This document shows, piece by piece, positions 8,945 through 17,588 of a stretch of 64,000 nucleotides of DNA. This stretch comes from Palsa-504 sp963790065 (GTDB taxonomy: Bacteria; Actinomycetota; Actinomycetes; Streptosporangiales; Streptosporangiaceae). A program made the translations under genes and the position numbers. Numbering within the stretch: position 1 is the stretch's first letter; every line of letters begins with the position of its first letter. The notes under the pieces are model-generated. The model ran no database searches and was not told the origin of the DNA. It saw only the letters and a list, made by a program, of their open reading frames with translations. The DNA lies in the NCBI GenBank assembly GCA_963790065.1, contig CAWBNK010000002.1, positions 62,001-126,000 of the forward strand, read 5' to 3'.

Positions 8945-9177
8945 GCCGCCCGGCGCTGATGGCTCTGGGTGGAAGCCGGGTGTTTCGGCCAGGTCAGCTC
9001 CTCGATCGGGCCGTTGAACCAGTGCCCGACCGGGTACCGGATCTTCGCGGCTTCCAGCAAGCCGTCGAGGGTGCTGACCGGGTAGCGGTACTCCACCACG
9101 GCCGGGAGCGCGCATCGCCTCGCACCCCGGGAGGCCATCCACGCCGGGCAGTCCAGGAACATCAGGCCGGTGTCCAT
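8941..9177 (-). CDS. Small conserved actinobacterial protein of unknown function
   Basis: 78 residues with an ATG preceded by AGGAGGGG on the minus strand. The pattern (MDTGLMFLDCPAW..., RCALPAVVEYRY, GHWFNGPIE.LTW) resembles small Streptomyces proteins with a Cys-Pro near the start and a second conserved Cys, perhaps a minimal metal- or nucleic-acid-binding fold; I do not recognise a defined domain. Its stop codon overlaps the convergent hydrolase stop. No functional link to its neighbours is evident. Confidence 0.7.
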   Translation of the reverse strand: MDTGLMFLDCPAWMASRGARRCALPAVVEYRYPVSTLDGLLEAAKIRYPVGHWFNGPIEELTWPKHPASTQSHQRRAA

Positions 9178-9258
9178 TCCTGCTTTCCCCTCCTAGCACA
9201 AAGCGGGCATTGGGCGCTGCCTCTGGGCCGAGCCTCCTCCCCCGGTCCTGCGTCCCGA

Positions 9259-9284
9259 TTGAGGCCCGATTGAGCTGTTAGGGT
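9259..9284 (+). promoter_or_regulatory. Leaderless promoter of the enoyl-CoA hydratase gene
   Basis: A TAGGGT -10 box (9279-9284) ends 7 nt before the ATG at 9292, the spacing expected if transcription starts at the A of the start codon. TTGAGG (9259-9264) is the nearest -35-like hexamer, but the 14-nt spacer is short. No ribosome site precedes the ATG, consistent with a leaderless mRNA. Confidence 0.5.
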
Positions 9285-9291
9285 GCCTGGC

Positions 9292-10068
9292 ATGGCGGCT
9301 TGGGGCGAGGAGTCGGGTCACGTCGAGGTGGCCGTTCGGGACGGGGTGGCAGTCGTCACGCTGCGGCGGCCGGACAAGCTGAATGCGCTCAGCTCGGCCA
9401 TGCGGCGGGAGCTGGCGGCGATCTTCCGGTACTTCGGCGACGCCTCGGGTGCCGGAGCGGTGCGGGGCATCGTGGTCACCGGGACCGGGCGGGCGTTCTC
9501 GGCGGGGATGGACCTGCGGGAGGCAGCGGACCTGCCGCCGGGCGGCCTGGTCACCGACGTGGAACTGTTCCACGACCTGACCCGGGCGGCGCTGAGGACC
9601 CGGGTGCCGGTGGTGGCCGCGCTGAACGGGATCGCGGTCGGCGGCGCGTGCGAGCTGACGCTGTGCTTCGACGCGCGCATCGGGACGCCGGCGGCGGAAT
9701 ACTTCCTGCCGGAGAACAACATCGGGCTGACCATCTCCAACGCGGCCAGCGTGCTGCTGCCCCGGCTGGTCGGGCACGCCGCGATGCGGCTGGTCATGGA
9801 GTCGGCCCGGATCGATGCCGAGCAGGCGCTGCTGCTAGGCCTGCTCGATCAGATCGTCGAGCCGTCCGAGCTGATCGAGGCGGCCATCGGGCTGGTGCAC
9901 CGGTGGACCCAGCCGGGTTCGGCCACGGCCGCGCACCTGCGCCTGCTGCGGCCCTCGCTGGCCCTGGTCGAGCAGGCCATGGCGGCCGAGACCGAGGCGG
10001 CCAGCGGGCCGGAGGCGGAACGCATCGCGCTGGCCGGGATCAGCCAGTTCCTCGGCCGCCGTTCCTGA
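9292..10068 (+). CDS. Enoyl-CoA hydratase/isomerase family protein
   Basis: 258 residues. It has the crotonase fold: KLNALSSAMRREL near the N-terminus, the oxyanion-hole segment GRAFSAGMDL, and NGIAVGGACELTLCFDARI followed by YFLPENNIGL. Both acidic positions of classical hydratases (Glu in GACEL and Glu in LPEN) are present, so hydratase chemistry is plausible; isomerase or hydrolase activity cannot be excluded. The usual GGTQRL loop is replaced by ISNAASVLLPRL, hinting at a non-standard acyl-CoA. The ATG at 9292 is preferred because of the leaderless -10 box; GTG 9283 is an in-frame alternative. Single gene. Confidence 0.85.
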   Translation: MAAWGEESGHVEVAVRDGVAVVTLRRPDKLNALSSAMRRELAAIFRYFGDASGAGAVRGIVVTGTGRAFSAGMDLREAADLPPGGLVTDVELFHDLTRAALRTRVPVVAALNGIAVGGACELTLCFDARIGTPAAEYFLPENNIGLTISNAASVLLPRLVGHAAMRLVMESARIDAEQALLLGLLDQIVEPSELIEAAIGLVHRWTQPGSATAAHLRLLRPSLALVEQAMAAETEAASGPEAERIALAGISQFLGRRS

Positions 10069-10268
10069 CGCCGAGGGCGTGGGCCAGGCCGACCAGCTTG
10101 CCGTCGAAGCCGACCTCAAGGACCGCCTGCGGTAGCGTGTTGCTTCTGAAAATGTCAGTGCTAGGTAGTAAACTCGAATAAAGGTCAGAAGATCCTTCTG
10201 CCAAACGGGCCAGCCTTTCAGCCGCCCGGACATCCTTCCCTGAGCCCGGGATGGAGGTGGCGTCTGTT

Positions 10269-11846
10269 ATGAGTGACGTCCCGGCGTTCGCCAGCAGGGG
10301 TGAGGCGCTGGGGATGCTGCGTGCTTCGCTGCGGTTCCTGGCTGCTGATCCGGCGGGGATGGCGGTGCAGGCGCAGGCGGAGTGCCTGCGGGGGCTGGAG
10401 GCCGCCGATGCGATGAGCATGGCGGTGCGGGCCGGGATCTTGGGGGCGTTCACCGCGAGCGGGGGGCATGGCGAGGATGCGGATTACAGTCCGGCGGCGT
10501 GGCTGATGCACCGGACGCGGGTGAGCAGGTATGCGGCGCGGGCTCATGTGGGCTGGGCGCGGCGGGCGGCGGCGCATCCGCTGGTGGCCGGGGCGATGGC
10601 CGACGGCGGCGTGGTGTCGGAGTCGTACGGGCGGGCGATCTGCGGGTGGACGGACAAGCTGCCGGAGGACTGCCGGGCGGCGGCGGATGCGATCCTGGTC
10701 GGGGCGGCCCGGGCGGGGGTGGACCTGCCGGATCTGGCCGGGCTGGCGGCGGAGATGTACGCCCGGTCGCGGCCGGTGAGCGGTGAGGACGAGGGCGGGT
10801 TTGAGGACCGGGCGGTGCGGCTGGAGACCACGTTTGACGGTGCCGGGGTGCTGGCCGGGGATCTGGCCCCGGAGTGCGCGGCGGTGGTGACCGCGGTGCT
10901 GGACGCGTTGTCGGCTCCGGCCGGGGCGGAGGACACGCGGACGCATGAGCAGCGGTATCACGATGCGCTGGCCGAGGCGATGCGCAGGCTCCTGGCGGCC
11001 GGGTTGCTGCCGGAGCGGGCCGGGCAGCCGGTCAAGGCCGTGATGCACGTGTCGCTGGCGGAGTTGCGGGGGTGGGACGGCGACTCGCTGCTGCAAGAGC
11101 AGTGGGTCACCGTGGTGCAGGCCCGGTGGGCCGGGTACCGGGCGGCCGCGTCGGCCGGCGGCAGTGACGGCGGGGCGTGGCTGTCGGGGGATGCGGCCCG
11201 GGCGGTGACGTGTGATGCGCGGATGGCGACATACGTGGACGGGAACGTCGATCTGGGCGCGCTGGAGGACCTGGTCCGGCTGTGCGCCAGCCTGGACCGC
11301 CTCGACCGCCTCGACGACCCTCAGGGCCCGTGCGCGCCGCTCGGCTCAGCGGCGGGGCCGGGCGAGCCGGTGCCGGCGGCCGGGCCGGTCCCGGCCGGGC
11401 TGCTGTCCCGGCGGGCGCTGCAGCGGGCGATCATCGGCAAGGCCGTGGACCTGGTCTCCGGGCCGGGCGGGCTGGCGTCGTTCCTGCGGACCCGGGAACT
11501 GGGCGCGCCGCTGGCCGGGCCGAGCCTGCCGCTGGATATCGGGTTCAGCGACACCATCCCGGCCGGGATCCGCAACGCCGTGATCTGGCGGGATCAGCAC
11601 TGCCGGTGGGCCGGCGGCTGCCATCAGCCCGCGGCGGCCTGCGAGGTGCACCACACGACGCACAAGGCCAACGGCGGCAAGACCAGCACCAAGGACTGCG
11701 TCCTGTTGTGTCCCTTCCACCATCAGGTGGTGATCCACCGGTGGGGCTGGACCCTGGTGCTGAACCCAGACGGGACCACCACCGCATGGAACAAGGACCG
11801 GACCAAGATCCTGCACAGCCACGGACCCCCAGCCCAGGCGGGATAA
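10269..11846 (+). CDS. DUF222 domain protein with C-terminal HNH endonuclease (13E12 type)
   Basis: 525 residues from the ATG at 10269, which sits 8 nt after a GGAGGTGG ribosome site (an upstream ATG at 10251 lacks one). The N-terminal two thirds match the DUF222 helical domain found in mycobacterial 13E12-family proteins. The C-terminus is an HNH nuclease: CRWAGGCHQPAAACEVHHTTH and CVLLCPFHH provide zinc-binding Cys residues and catalytic His residues. Such proteins are abundant and mobile in actinobacterial genomes; function is uncertain (DNA nicking or repair, selfish element). The 200 bp upstream hold an AT-rich stretch (about 10150-10195) but no gene I can support. Confidence 0.88.
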   Translation: MSDVPAFASRGEALGMLRASLRFLAADPAGMAVQAQAECLRGLEAADAMSMAVRAGILGAFTASGGHGEDADYSPAAWLMHRTRVSRYAARAHVGWARRAAAHPLVAGAMADGGVVSESYGRAICGWTDKLPEDCRAAADAILVGAARAGVDLPDLAGLAAEMYARSRPVSGEDEGGFEDRAVRLETTFDGAGVLAGDLAPECAAVVTAVLDALSAPAGAEDTRTHEQRYHDALAEAMRRLLAAGLLPERAGQPVKAVMHVSLAELRGWDGDSLLQEQWVTVVQARWAGYRAAASAGGSDGGAWLSGDAARAVTCDARMATYVDGNVDLGALEDLVRLCASLDRLDRLDDPQGPCAPLGSAAGPGEPVPAAGPVPAGLLSRRALQRAIIGKAVDLVSGPGGLASFLRTRELGAPLAGPSLPLDIGFSDTIPAGIRNAVIWRDQHCRWAGGCHQPAAACEVHHTTHKANGGKTSTKDCVLLCPFHHQVVIHRWGWTLVLNPDGTTTAWNKDRTKILHSHGPPAQAG

Positions 11847-11885
11847 GAACCGCCAGGCGGATGATGTTGATTTCGTCAGGTGTCG

Positions 11886-11915
11886 GCTGGCCGGCCGGCC
11901 TCGGCGGCGGCCAGC
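11886..11915. terminator. Hairpin between convergent HNH and lipoprotein genes
   Basis: GCTGGCC (11886-11892) pairs with GGCCAGC (11909-11915) around a GC-rich 16-nt loop, within the 76 bp between the two convergent stop codons. No T-tract follows, which is common in high-GC actinobacteria. Confidence 0.4.
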
Positions 11916-11922
11916 AGGATGG

Positions 11923-12918
11923 TTACCATGAGCCTACCGACGGCACATCCTGGCCTGACGTCACACGCCACGCCTGGCCGTCGCGGATCTTCACGATGCG
12001 GTACTCGCCGCGCGCGGTCGGCGGGAGGCACGCGTCGTCTGTTTCCGCGAGCATCGCTGACGGGTCGGCCCGGGCCAGGCTGATCCCCGCGCCGCCCAGG
12101 CACGATCCTAGGTGGATCAGCGTCCTGGTGACGGTGAACGTGCGCGGGGAGATCGCGACAATGCTGAGCTCGTGACCGGGACCGCATTGCAGCATGGCAT
12201 CCAGCTCAGTCTCGGTTCCGGTCAGCCACTGATACTGGCAGCCGCGCGGCACCGGGTGGGCCGTCACGGCCATGGACGGCATCTGCAGGACCTCGAGCCC
12301 GGGCCCGGCGGACACGACAGCACTGTCGTGATCGAGGAAGACCGAGCCGCCGTACCCCAGCAGCCCGGCCCTGGTCAGCTCCCGGCCGGTGCTGACGTCG
12401 CGAATGTGCAGCAACGCGTGCCCGGATGGACCGCATGGGACCGTGTCATAGATCAGGTACCTGCCGTCGGCACTGTACGACGGGTCACCGGGGATGGTGG
12501 CGTTGTTCCCGGTCCCCGTCATCGGAACCAGGACCTGTTCCCGGCCGCCGCGGAACGGGACCGTGTCGATCGTCCGCGCGCAGCTGCCCTGCCCGCGAGA
12601 GAAGATCACCGTACGGCCGTCCGGGGACAGCAGCGGTGTGTCCGGCCCACCGCCGGGCATGGGCACGGTCAGCTTCCTGATCAGGTGCCCGTCCGTCGCC
12701 GAGTACACGGCCACCACGTCCATGGTGCCGACACCCGACGAGACGCCGACAAAGTCCGCGGGGAAACCGGCAGCGGTCACACTTGTCGCAGTCGTCGTAG
12801 CCGCCGCCGGTGGCGCCGCACGCGGAGCCGCCGCCGTCGAGGCGCTGCACCCCGTGGCCATGAGGAACAATCCGGCGGCCAGCACCGCGCCTGCCGCCCG
12901 GACACGACCTGCAACCAT
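11923..12918 (-). CDS. Putative lipoprotein with TolB-like beta-propeller repeats
   Basis: 331 residues, ATG preceded by AAGAAGGTGG. The N-terminus is a lipoprotein signal: basic start, hydrophobic core and lipobox LMATGC (lipidated Cys24), then an Ala/Pro/Thr-rich spacer to about residue 50. The remainder contains repeated PD40-like strands (LLSPDGRTVIFSRG, SYSADGRYLIYD) typical of WD40/TolB-type propellers, with several Cys residues that could pair outside the membrane. It is probably a surface-anchored binding protein; the ligand is unknown. It stands alone, divergent from the amidohydrolase gene. Confidence 0.75.
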   Translation of the reverse strand: MVAGRVRAAGAVLAAGLFLMATGCSASTAAAPRAAPPAAATTTATSVTAAGFPADFVGVSSGVGTMDVVAVYSATDGHLIRKLTVPMPGGGPDTPLLSPDGRTVIFSRGQGSCARTIDTVPFRGGREQVLVPMTGTGNNATIPGDPSYSADGRYLIYDTVPCGPSGHALLHIRDVSTGRELTRAGLLGYGGSVFLDHDSAVVSAGPGLEVLQMPSMAVTAHPVPRGCQYQWLTGTETELDAMLQCGPGHELSIVAISPRTFTVTRTLIHLGSCLGGAGISLARADPSAMLAETDDACLPPTARGEYRIVKIRDGQAWRVTSGQDVPSVGSW

Positions 12919-13018
12919 CGCGCCACCTTCTTACCCGCCTGACCTGTAGACGTGCCAGATGGCCGGCGGGTTGCACCGGCGCTCGCACCGGTCCCGCGAG
13001 TACCGGCATCATGGAGGG

Positions 13019-14629
13019 GTGGAGCTCATCGTGGAGGATGCCGTCGTGATCACGATGGCGGCGAACGCCGCCGGGCCTGCCGGGGCCCTGCTGGTGCGGG
13101 ACGGGCGGATCGCGGCGGTGGGGACGCCGGAGCAAGTCCGGGCGGCCGCGGGGCCGGGCGCGCAGGTGGTGCGGCTGGACGGCGCCACGGTGGTGCCCGG
13201 GCTGATCGACGCGCACTGCCATGTGGCTGACGTCGGCTATCTCGCGGCGGCGGCCGATTGCAGCCAGCCGTCCGCGCCGGACATCCCGGCCATCCAGGCG
13301 CGGCTGCGGGAAGCCGCGGACCGGACCCCGGAGGGCGCCTGGGTGACCGGGGGCGGCTACGTGGAGTACAAGCTGCGCGAGGGACGGCACCCGACGCGCG
13401 ACGAGCTGGACCAGGCGGTGCCGAACCGGCCGGCCGTGGTGTACCACACCTCGCTGCACGCCTGCGTGCTGAACACGGCCGCGCTGCGCGAAGCCGGGTT
13501 CGCGGACTGGCAGCCGGATCCGGCGGGCGGGGTGTTCGGCCGTGACCGCGACGGCCGGCTCGACGGGGTGGTGTTCGAGCGGCCCATGTTCGAGCTGTTC
13601 GAGCGGAGCCTCCGGCAGGACCTGGCCCGGATGGGCAGCGCCGAACGGAACCGGCTGGTCGAGCGGGCGAGCCAGCAGCTGGCTTCGTTCGGCCTGACCG
13701 CGGCGTGCGACGCAGACATGCGGCGGGACAGCTTCGCCGCGTACGCCGAGGCGGACGCCAGCGGGCTGCTGGGGCTGCGGATCTACGGCCTGGTCGTGTA
13801 CGACCAGGTGGAGTGGCTGCTGGGCGCGGGACTACGCGGCCGCCACTCCGGACGGCTGGCCGCCGAGGCGGTGAAGATCTGGGCCGACGGCGGGATGAGC
13901 AGCCGCACCGCGGCGATCCACGGCAGCTACCCGGTGCCGCCGTACGGTTCGGGCATCTTGTACTTCGAGCTGGACGAGCTCACCGGGATGGTCCGCGAGT
14001 TCGACGCCCTCGGCTTCCAGGTCTGCATCCACGCCCAGGGCGACCGGGCCATCGAGACCGTGCTGGACGCCTACGCCGCGGTCACGGCCCCGGGCAACCC
14101 GCTGCGGCACCGGATCGAGCACGGCGGTTCCCTGTACGCGCCGCTGGCCGCGCGGGCCGCGGCGCTGCGCATCGTGGTGGCTGCCCAGCCCGGGATGCTG
14201 TCACTGCTGGGCGACGGGTTCGCGGAGGCGTTCGGCGACCGGGCCGACGAGCTGTACGCGTACGCGTCCTGGCGGCGAGCGGGCATCACGGTGGCCGGGT
14301 CCTCCGACGCCCCGGTCATCACGGCCGATCCGCGGCTCGGGATGCGGGACGCGCTGCTGCGGCGGACCGACGGCGGCCGCGTGCTGGGACCTGGCGAGGA
14401 GCTGACGGCCGCCGATGCGCTGGCCATGTACACCACGCAGGCCGCGTTCGCCTCGCGTCGCGAGGACGAGATCGGCTCACTCGAGCCGGGCAAGCTGGCC
14501 GACTTCGCGGTCCTGGACGGCAACCCGCTCGTGGTCGAGCCTGAGCGCATCCCGGACATCCGGATTGTGGCCACCGTGGTGGACGGGGCACCCGTGTACC
14601 AGTCGGACAGCATCTTCCCGGGCGGCTGA
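13019..14629 (+). CDS. Amidohydrolase family 3 protein (YtcJ-like)
   Basis: 536 residues from the GTG at 13019, chosen because conservation begins at VELIVEDAVVIT. Metal-site motifs occur in order: GLIDAHCH (HxH), KIWADGGMSS (bridging Lys position), HAQGDRAIETV and RHRIEHGG (His ligands) and SSDAPV (Asp). The C-terminal EIGSLEPGKLADFAVLDGN closes the composite beta-sandwich. Members hydrolyse exocyclic amides or imides (N-substituted formamides, aryl amides). No ribosome site is well placed, so leaderless or weak initiation is possible. The next gene follows after 33 bp with its own promoter. Confidence 0.85.
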   Translation: MELIVEDAVVITMAANAAGPAGALLVRDGRIAAVGTPEQVRAAAGPGAQVVRLDGATVVPGLIDAHCHVADVGYLAAAADCSQPSAPDIPAIQARLREAADRTPEGAWVTGGGYVEYKLREGRHPTRDELDQAVPNRPAVVYHTSLHACVLNTAALREAGFADWQPDPAGGVFGRDRDGRLDGVVFERPMFELFERSLRQDLARMGSAERNRLVERASQQLASFGLTAACDADMRRDSFAAYAEADASGLLGLRIYGLVVYDQVEWLLGAGLRGRHSGRLAAEAVKIWADGGMSSRTAAIHGSYPVPPYGSGILYFELDELTGMVREFDALGFQVCIHAQGDRAIETVLDAYAAVTAPGNPLRHRIEHGGSLYAPLAARAAALRIVVAAQPGMLSLLGDGFAEAFGDRADELYAYASWRRAGITVAGSSDAPVITADPRLGMRDALLRRTDGGRVLGPGEELTAADALAMYTTQAAFASRREDEIGSLEPGKLADFAVLDGNPLVVEPERIPDIRIVATVVDGAPVYQSDSIFPGG

Positions 14630-14655
14630 CCGCCAGGGCGGGGCGTGATTATGCT
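14626..14655 (+). promoter_or_regulatory. Leaderless promoter of the N-monooxygenase-like gene
   Basis: CTGACC (14626-14631), an 18-nt spacer and TATGCT (14650-14655) lie 7 nt before the ATG at 14663. The layout matches a sigma70-type promoter starting transcription at the start codon. Confidence 0.55.
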
Positions 14656-14662
14656 CGCGGGC

Positions 14663-16001
14663 ATGCTGACGTTGGCTGTGGTGGGCGCGGGGCCGAAGGG
14701 GATCGCGATCGCCGCCAAGGCGCGGGCGCTGGCCGCGGCCGGGCTGGACGCGCCGCGGGTGGTGCTGGTCGAGCCGGGCGTGGTAGCCGGGAACTGGGGC
14801 GGGCGGCAGGGCTACACCAGCGGCCTGCTGCCACTGGGCACGCCCGCCGAGAAAGACGTCGGGTTCCCTTACGCCAGCAGCTGGGGATCGGACTCGGCCG
14901 CGGTCAGCGCGGCGATGGCGGACTACAGCTGGCAGCGGCACCTGATCGAGAAGGGCATGTACGCCGACTGGGTGGACCGCGGGCGGCTCCGGCCCACGCA
15001 CCGGCAGTGGAGCTGGTACCTGCGGGAGGTGGCCGGCAAGGCGGGGGCGGTAGATCATCGCGGCGCGGGTGACCGGCCTGGAGGCGGTCGGCGGGCGGTG
15101 GCGGCTGACGGTGCAGCCGGAGGACGCGAGCAGGCTCGCCGACGGGACCGGGCCGGGAGACGCGAGCAGGCTCGCGGACGGCACCGAGCCTGGGGACAGG
15201 CACGCGGGGGCCGGGGATGAGGTCTGGGCGGACGGGGTGGTGGTGACCGGGGCGGGGCCGCCGATACGGGTGGCGCGGCAGCCGGAGGGGCATCCGCGGG
15301 TACTGGACGGGCGCAGTTACTGGCTGGCCCAGGGCTATGGCCACCTGGCCAGGAACGTGTGCGTGATCGGGAGCGGGGAGACGGCGGCCTCGGTGGTCAT
15401 CAGCCTGGTGAGCATGCTGCCCAAGCGCTCGACGATCGACGTGGTGACCAGCCGCGGGGTGCTGTACTCACGCGGGGAGAGCTACGCGGAGAACCGGCTG
15501 TACTCCGACCCCGCCGACTGGCCGGGGCTGGCCGAGTCGCACCGGCGGGAGTTCCTGGAGCGGACCGACCGGGGGGTGTTCTCGCAGCAGGCCGAGACGA
15601 CGCTCAACGGTTCGCGCGGCTTCCGGGCGCTGGCCGGGCGGGCGGTGGGGATCCAGGCCGGCCGGCAGCAGGTCGTGGTGGACATCGAGTACGGCATCGA
15701 ACGGGAACGGGTCGCCTACGACCTGGTCGTCGTGGCCATCGGCTTCCAGGCCCGCTGGTTCGAGGGCCTGCTCGGCGAGCAGGCACGCGGCCTGCTGGCC
15801 AGCGCGCTGGGCGGAGCCGAGCTCGAGCGGCGGATCGGGCCAGACCTGTCGGTCGCCGGGCTGAGCCCGCCGTTGCACCTGCCGGTCGTGGCCGGGCTGG
15901 CCCAGGGACCCGGCTTCCCCAACCTGAGCTGCCTGGGCCTGCTGAGCGACCGCATCCTGGGCCGCTACGTTACGGCTGCCGAGAGGAGAGAACGTGTCTG
16001 A
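14663..16001 (+). pseudogene. SidA/IucD-like flavin N-monooxygenase, interrupted by a +1 frameshift
   Basis: Residues 1-130 read in one frame (LAVVGAGPKGIAIAAKA, the FAD-binding GxGxxG; GNWGG; W..YLREVAGKAG), the rest in the next (VCVIGSGETAASVVISL, the NADPH-binding Rossmann motif; VAIGFQARWF near the C-terminus). Removing one base at about 15052 (GTAGATC to GTGATC) restores one continuous 445-residue protein, the usual length of lysine/ornithine N-hydroxylases. Such enzymes hydroxylate amino-acid side-chain amines, often for siderophores, but no siderophore genes are nearby. Either a recent pseudogene or a sequencing error; codon use on both sides of the break remains normal, favouring very recent or artefactual damage. 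Confidence 0.75.
15123..15194 (+). repeat. 36-bp tandem duplication inside the N-monooxygenase-like gene
   Basis: The 17-mer starting at 15123 recurs at 15159, giving two 36-bp units that encode DASRLADGTGPG and DASRLADGTEPG. It lies in a poorly conserved loop and keeps the frame. Confidence 0.85.
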
Positions 16002-16164
16002 GCTGCCCGACGACGTGTGGGAGAGCGATGACTGCGTGCGGCGCACGGTGGTCATCCCGGCCGGGCTGGCCGAGCGGGTGGCCGCCCGGGCCGAGCAGCG
16101 CGGCCTGTCGTTCAGTGACCTGCTGGCCGAGTACGCGCAGCAGGGCCTGGATCGCGACGGCTAA
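15994..16164 (+). CDS. Small ribbon-helix-helix (CopG/Arc-like) protein
   Basis: 56 residues (MSELPDDVWESDDCVRRT...), GTG start 3-4 nt after a GAGAGGAGAG ribosome site and overlapping the stop of the preceding flavoprotein gene by 8 bp. The pattern RRTVVIPAGLAERVAARAEQ followed by GLSFSDLLAEYAQQGL has the short beta-strand plus two helices of RHH DNA-binding proteins. It may be an autoregulator or an antitoxin, but no toxin gene is adjacent. Its TAA stop overlaps the TAG stop of the convergent SRPBCC gene. Confidence 0.6.
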   Translation: MSELPDDVWESDDCVRRTVVIPAGLAERVAARAEQRGLSFSDLLAEYAQQGLDRDG

Positions 16165-16625
16165 GCGGACTCTGCGGCCTTCTTGATGGCGTCCAGGGTG
16201 ACGGGAATGCCCTGCCGCGCCGCAGTGGTGCGGTCGGCGATCTGGGCCTCGGCGTCGTCGCCGAACCGGTTGTGGAACCTGATGATGCCGTCGGGGAGGA
16301 ACTCCCAGGACTCGGTGACCTTCGTGCCGCCGTCGACGGGAGCGAAGGTGTAGCCCCAGCGCACCCACGAGCCGCCGACGCACCAGGCGAATTCCCGGCC
16401 CCGGTCGGCCACGACGACCTGAGAGCGGGTCTCCCAGGTCCGTTCGGGCAGTTCATTGCGCCCGGTGAACCAGGCGCCCGCCCAGGGGCCGTCGCCGTCG
16501 TCCCACCAGCAGTCCGTACAGACCGGGCTCCACTCCCCCATCCGGGTCACATCGGAGACCAGGTCATACATCTCTTCCGGCGACCGGGCCACCACGACCG
16601 ACGCGGAGTAACTCAGGTTGCTCAT
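16161..16625 (-). CDS. SRPBCC (polyketide cyclase/START-like) protein
   Basis: 154 residues from the ATG at 16625 (MSNLSYSASVVV). SRPBCC features: an N-terminal beta strand with ARSPEEMYDLVSDVTRMGEWSP, WVRWGYTFAP in the middle and a long C-terminal helix. Proteins of this family form a hydrophobic ligand cavity and act in polyketide cyclisation, lipid or aromatic binding. A longer start at 16643 is possible but less conserved. Standing alone, its role is unknown. Confidence 0.8.
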   Translation of the reverse strand: MSNLSYSASVVVARSPEEMYDLVSDVTRMGEWSPVCTDCWWDDGDGPWAGAWFTGRNELPERTWETRSQVVVADRGREFAWCVGGSWVRWGYTFAPVDGGTKVTESWEFLPDGIIRFHNRFGDDAEAQIADRTTAARQGIPVTLDAIKKAAESA

Positions 16626-16754
16626 GGCCTCAGTATTTCTCAAACGGAACGTCCTCGGTACGCGACGGTCTCCGGTCGTGCGCTTATGGGAATATAGCGG
16701 TCATCATGAAGTAATTGCCATTTGACCAGTAAAAGAACAATAGCGACCTTGCCA

Positions 16755-17588
16755 TTAAGATAGGCATTCCTGGTTCAGCCCCAGGGCAGGGCGGACGCTT
16801 GAACCACGGACCGTTCGGCCTGATAAATCGGGGATTACGGCTGGCGGCGGAGGTACGGCGGCGGGCTGGTCGGAGCTGCCGCGCAGCAGGTAGGCCGAAC
16901 GGAGCAGGGCAGGATTGTCGCGCAGCTCGCGGGCCGGGGCGGAGAAGCGGATGCGGCCGCCTTCCATGATGTGCGCGTGGCCGGCCAGGCCCAGGGCGAC
17001 GGTGGCGAACTGCTCGATGAGCAGTACCCCGGTGCCGGAGGAGGCGACGGCGGCGATGACCGGGATCAGGCGGCTGACCACCACCGGGGCCAGGCCCAGG
17101 GACAGCTCGTCGATCAGCAGGTAGCGCGGCTGGCCGATCAGGGCCTGGGCCAGCACGACCATCTGCTGCTCGCCGCCGGACAGGGTGCGGGCCGGGGCGG
17201 ACAGGCGCTGGGTGAGCTGCGGGAACAGCTCCAGGACGCGGGTGCGGCCGGCCTGGGCCTGCTCGCGGGTCAGGGCGTAGCTGGCCACCCGGAGGTTATC
17301 CTCCACGGTCAGGTCGGGCAGCAGGCGGCGGCCCTCGGGGACGATGGCCACGCCCGCCTGGCGGATCCGCTCCGGGCGCCGGCCGGTGATGTCCGTCTCC
17401 TCCAGGAGCACGGACCCGGCTCTGGGTCGCAGGACGCCGCCGACCGCCAGGACCAGGGTGGACTTGCCAGCGCCATTCGGGCCGAGCAGGGCGGTGACCT
17501 GGCCGGCCGGGATGTCGACGGACACCTCGCGGACCACCGGGCGGCCGCCGCGCTCGACGGTGAGGTCGCGCAGCGTCAGCTGGCTCAT
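16755..17588 (-). CDS. livF: Branched-chain-type ABC transporter ATP-binding protein (LivF-like)
   Basis: 277 residues: Walker A GPNGAGKST, signature LSGGEQQMV, Walker B LLIDELSLGLAP and a downstream H-loop region where the usual His is Gln (LLIEQFATVAL, as is common in LivF). An extra ~35-residue Pro-rich tail ends in LGLNQECLS. It supplies ATP hydrolysis for the importer encoded upstream; the start overlaps the LivG stop (ATGA). Confidence 0.9.
   Translation of the reverse strand: MSQLTLRDLTVERGGRPVVREVSVDIPAGQVTALLGPNGAGKSTLVLAVGGVLRPRAGSVLLEETDITGRRPERIRQAGVAIVPEGRRLLPDLTVEDNLRVASYALTREQAQAGRTRVLELFPQLTQRLSAPARTLSGGEQQMVVLAQALIGQPRYLLIDELSLGLAPVVVSRLIPVIAAVASSGTGVLLIEQFATVALGLAGHAHIMEGGRIRFSAPARELRDNPALLRSAYLLRGSSDQPAAVPPPPAVIPDLSGRTVRGSSVRPALGLNQECLS

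Noticed and set aside
10040..10453. Possible minus-strand gene upstream of the HNH gene
   Set aside because: It overlaps the start of the DUF222/HNH gene, has no ribosome site and no recognisable domain.
14663..16001. MSMEG_0569-type flavoprotein of the Nit1C set
   Set aside because: The sequence matches lysine/ornithine N-monooxygenase-like proteins better (GAGPKG start, VIGSGETAAS) and lies 29 kb from the other Nit1C-type genes.
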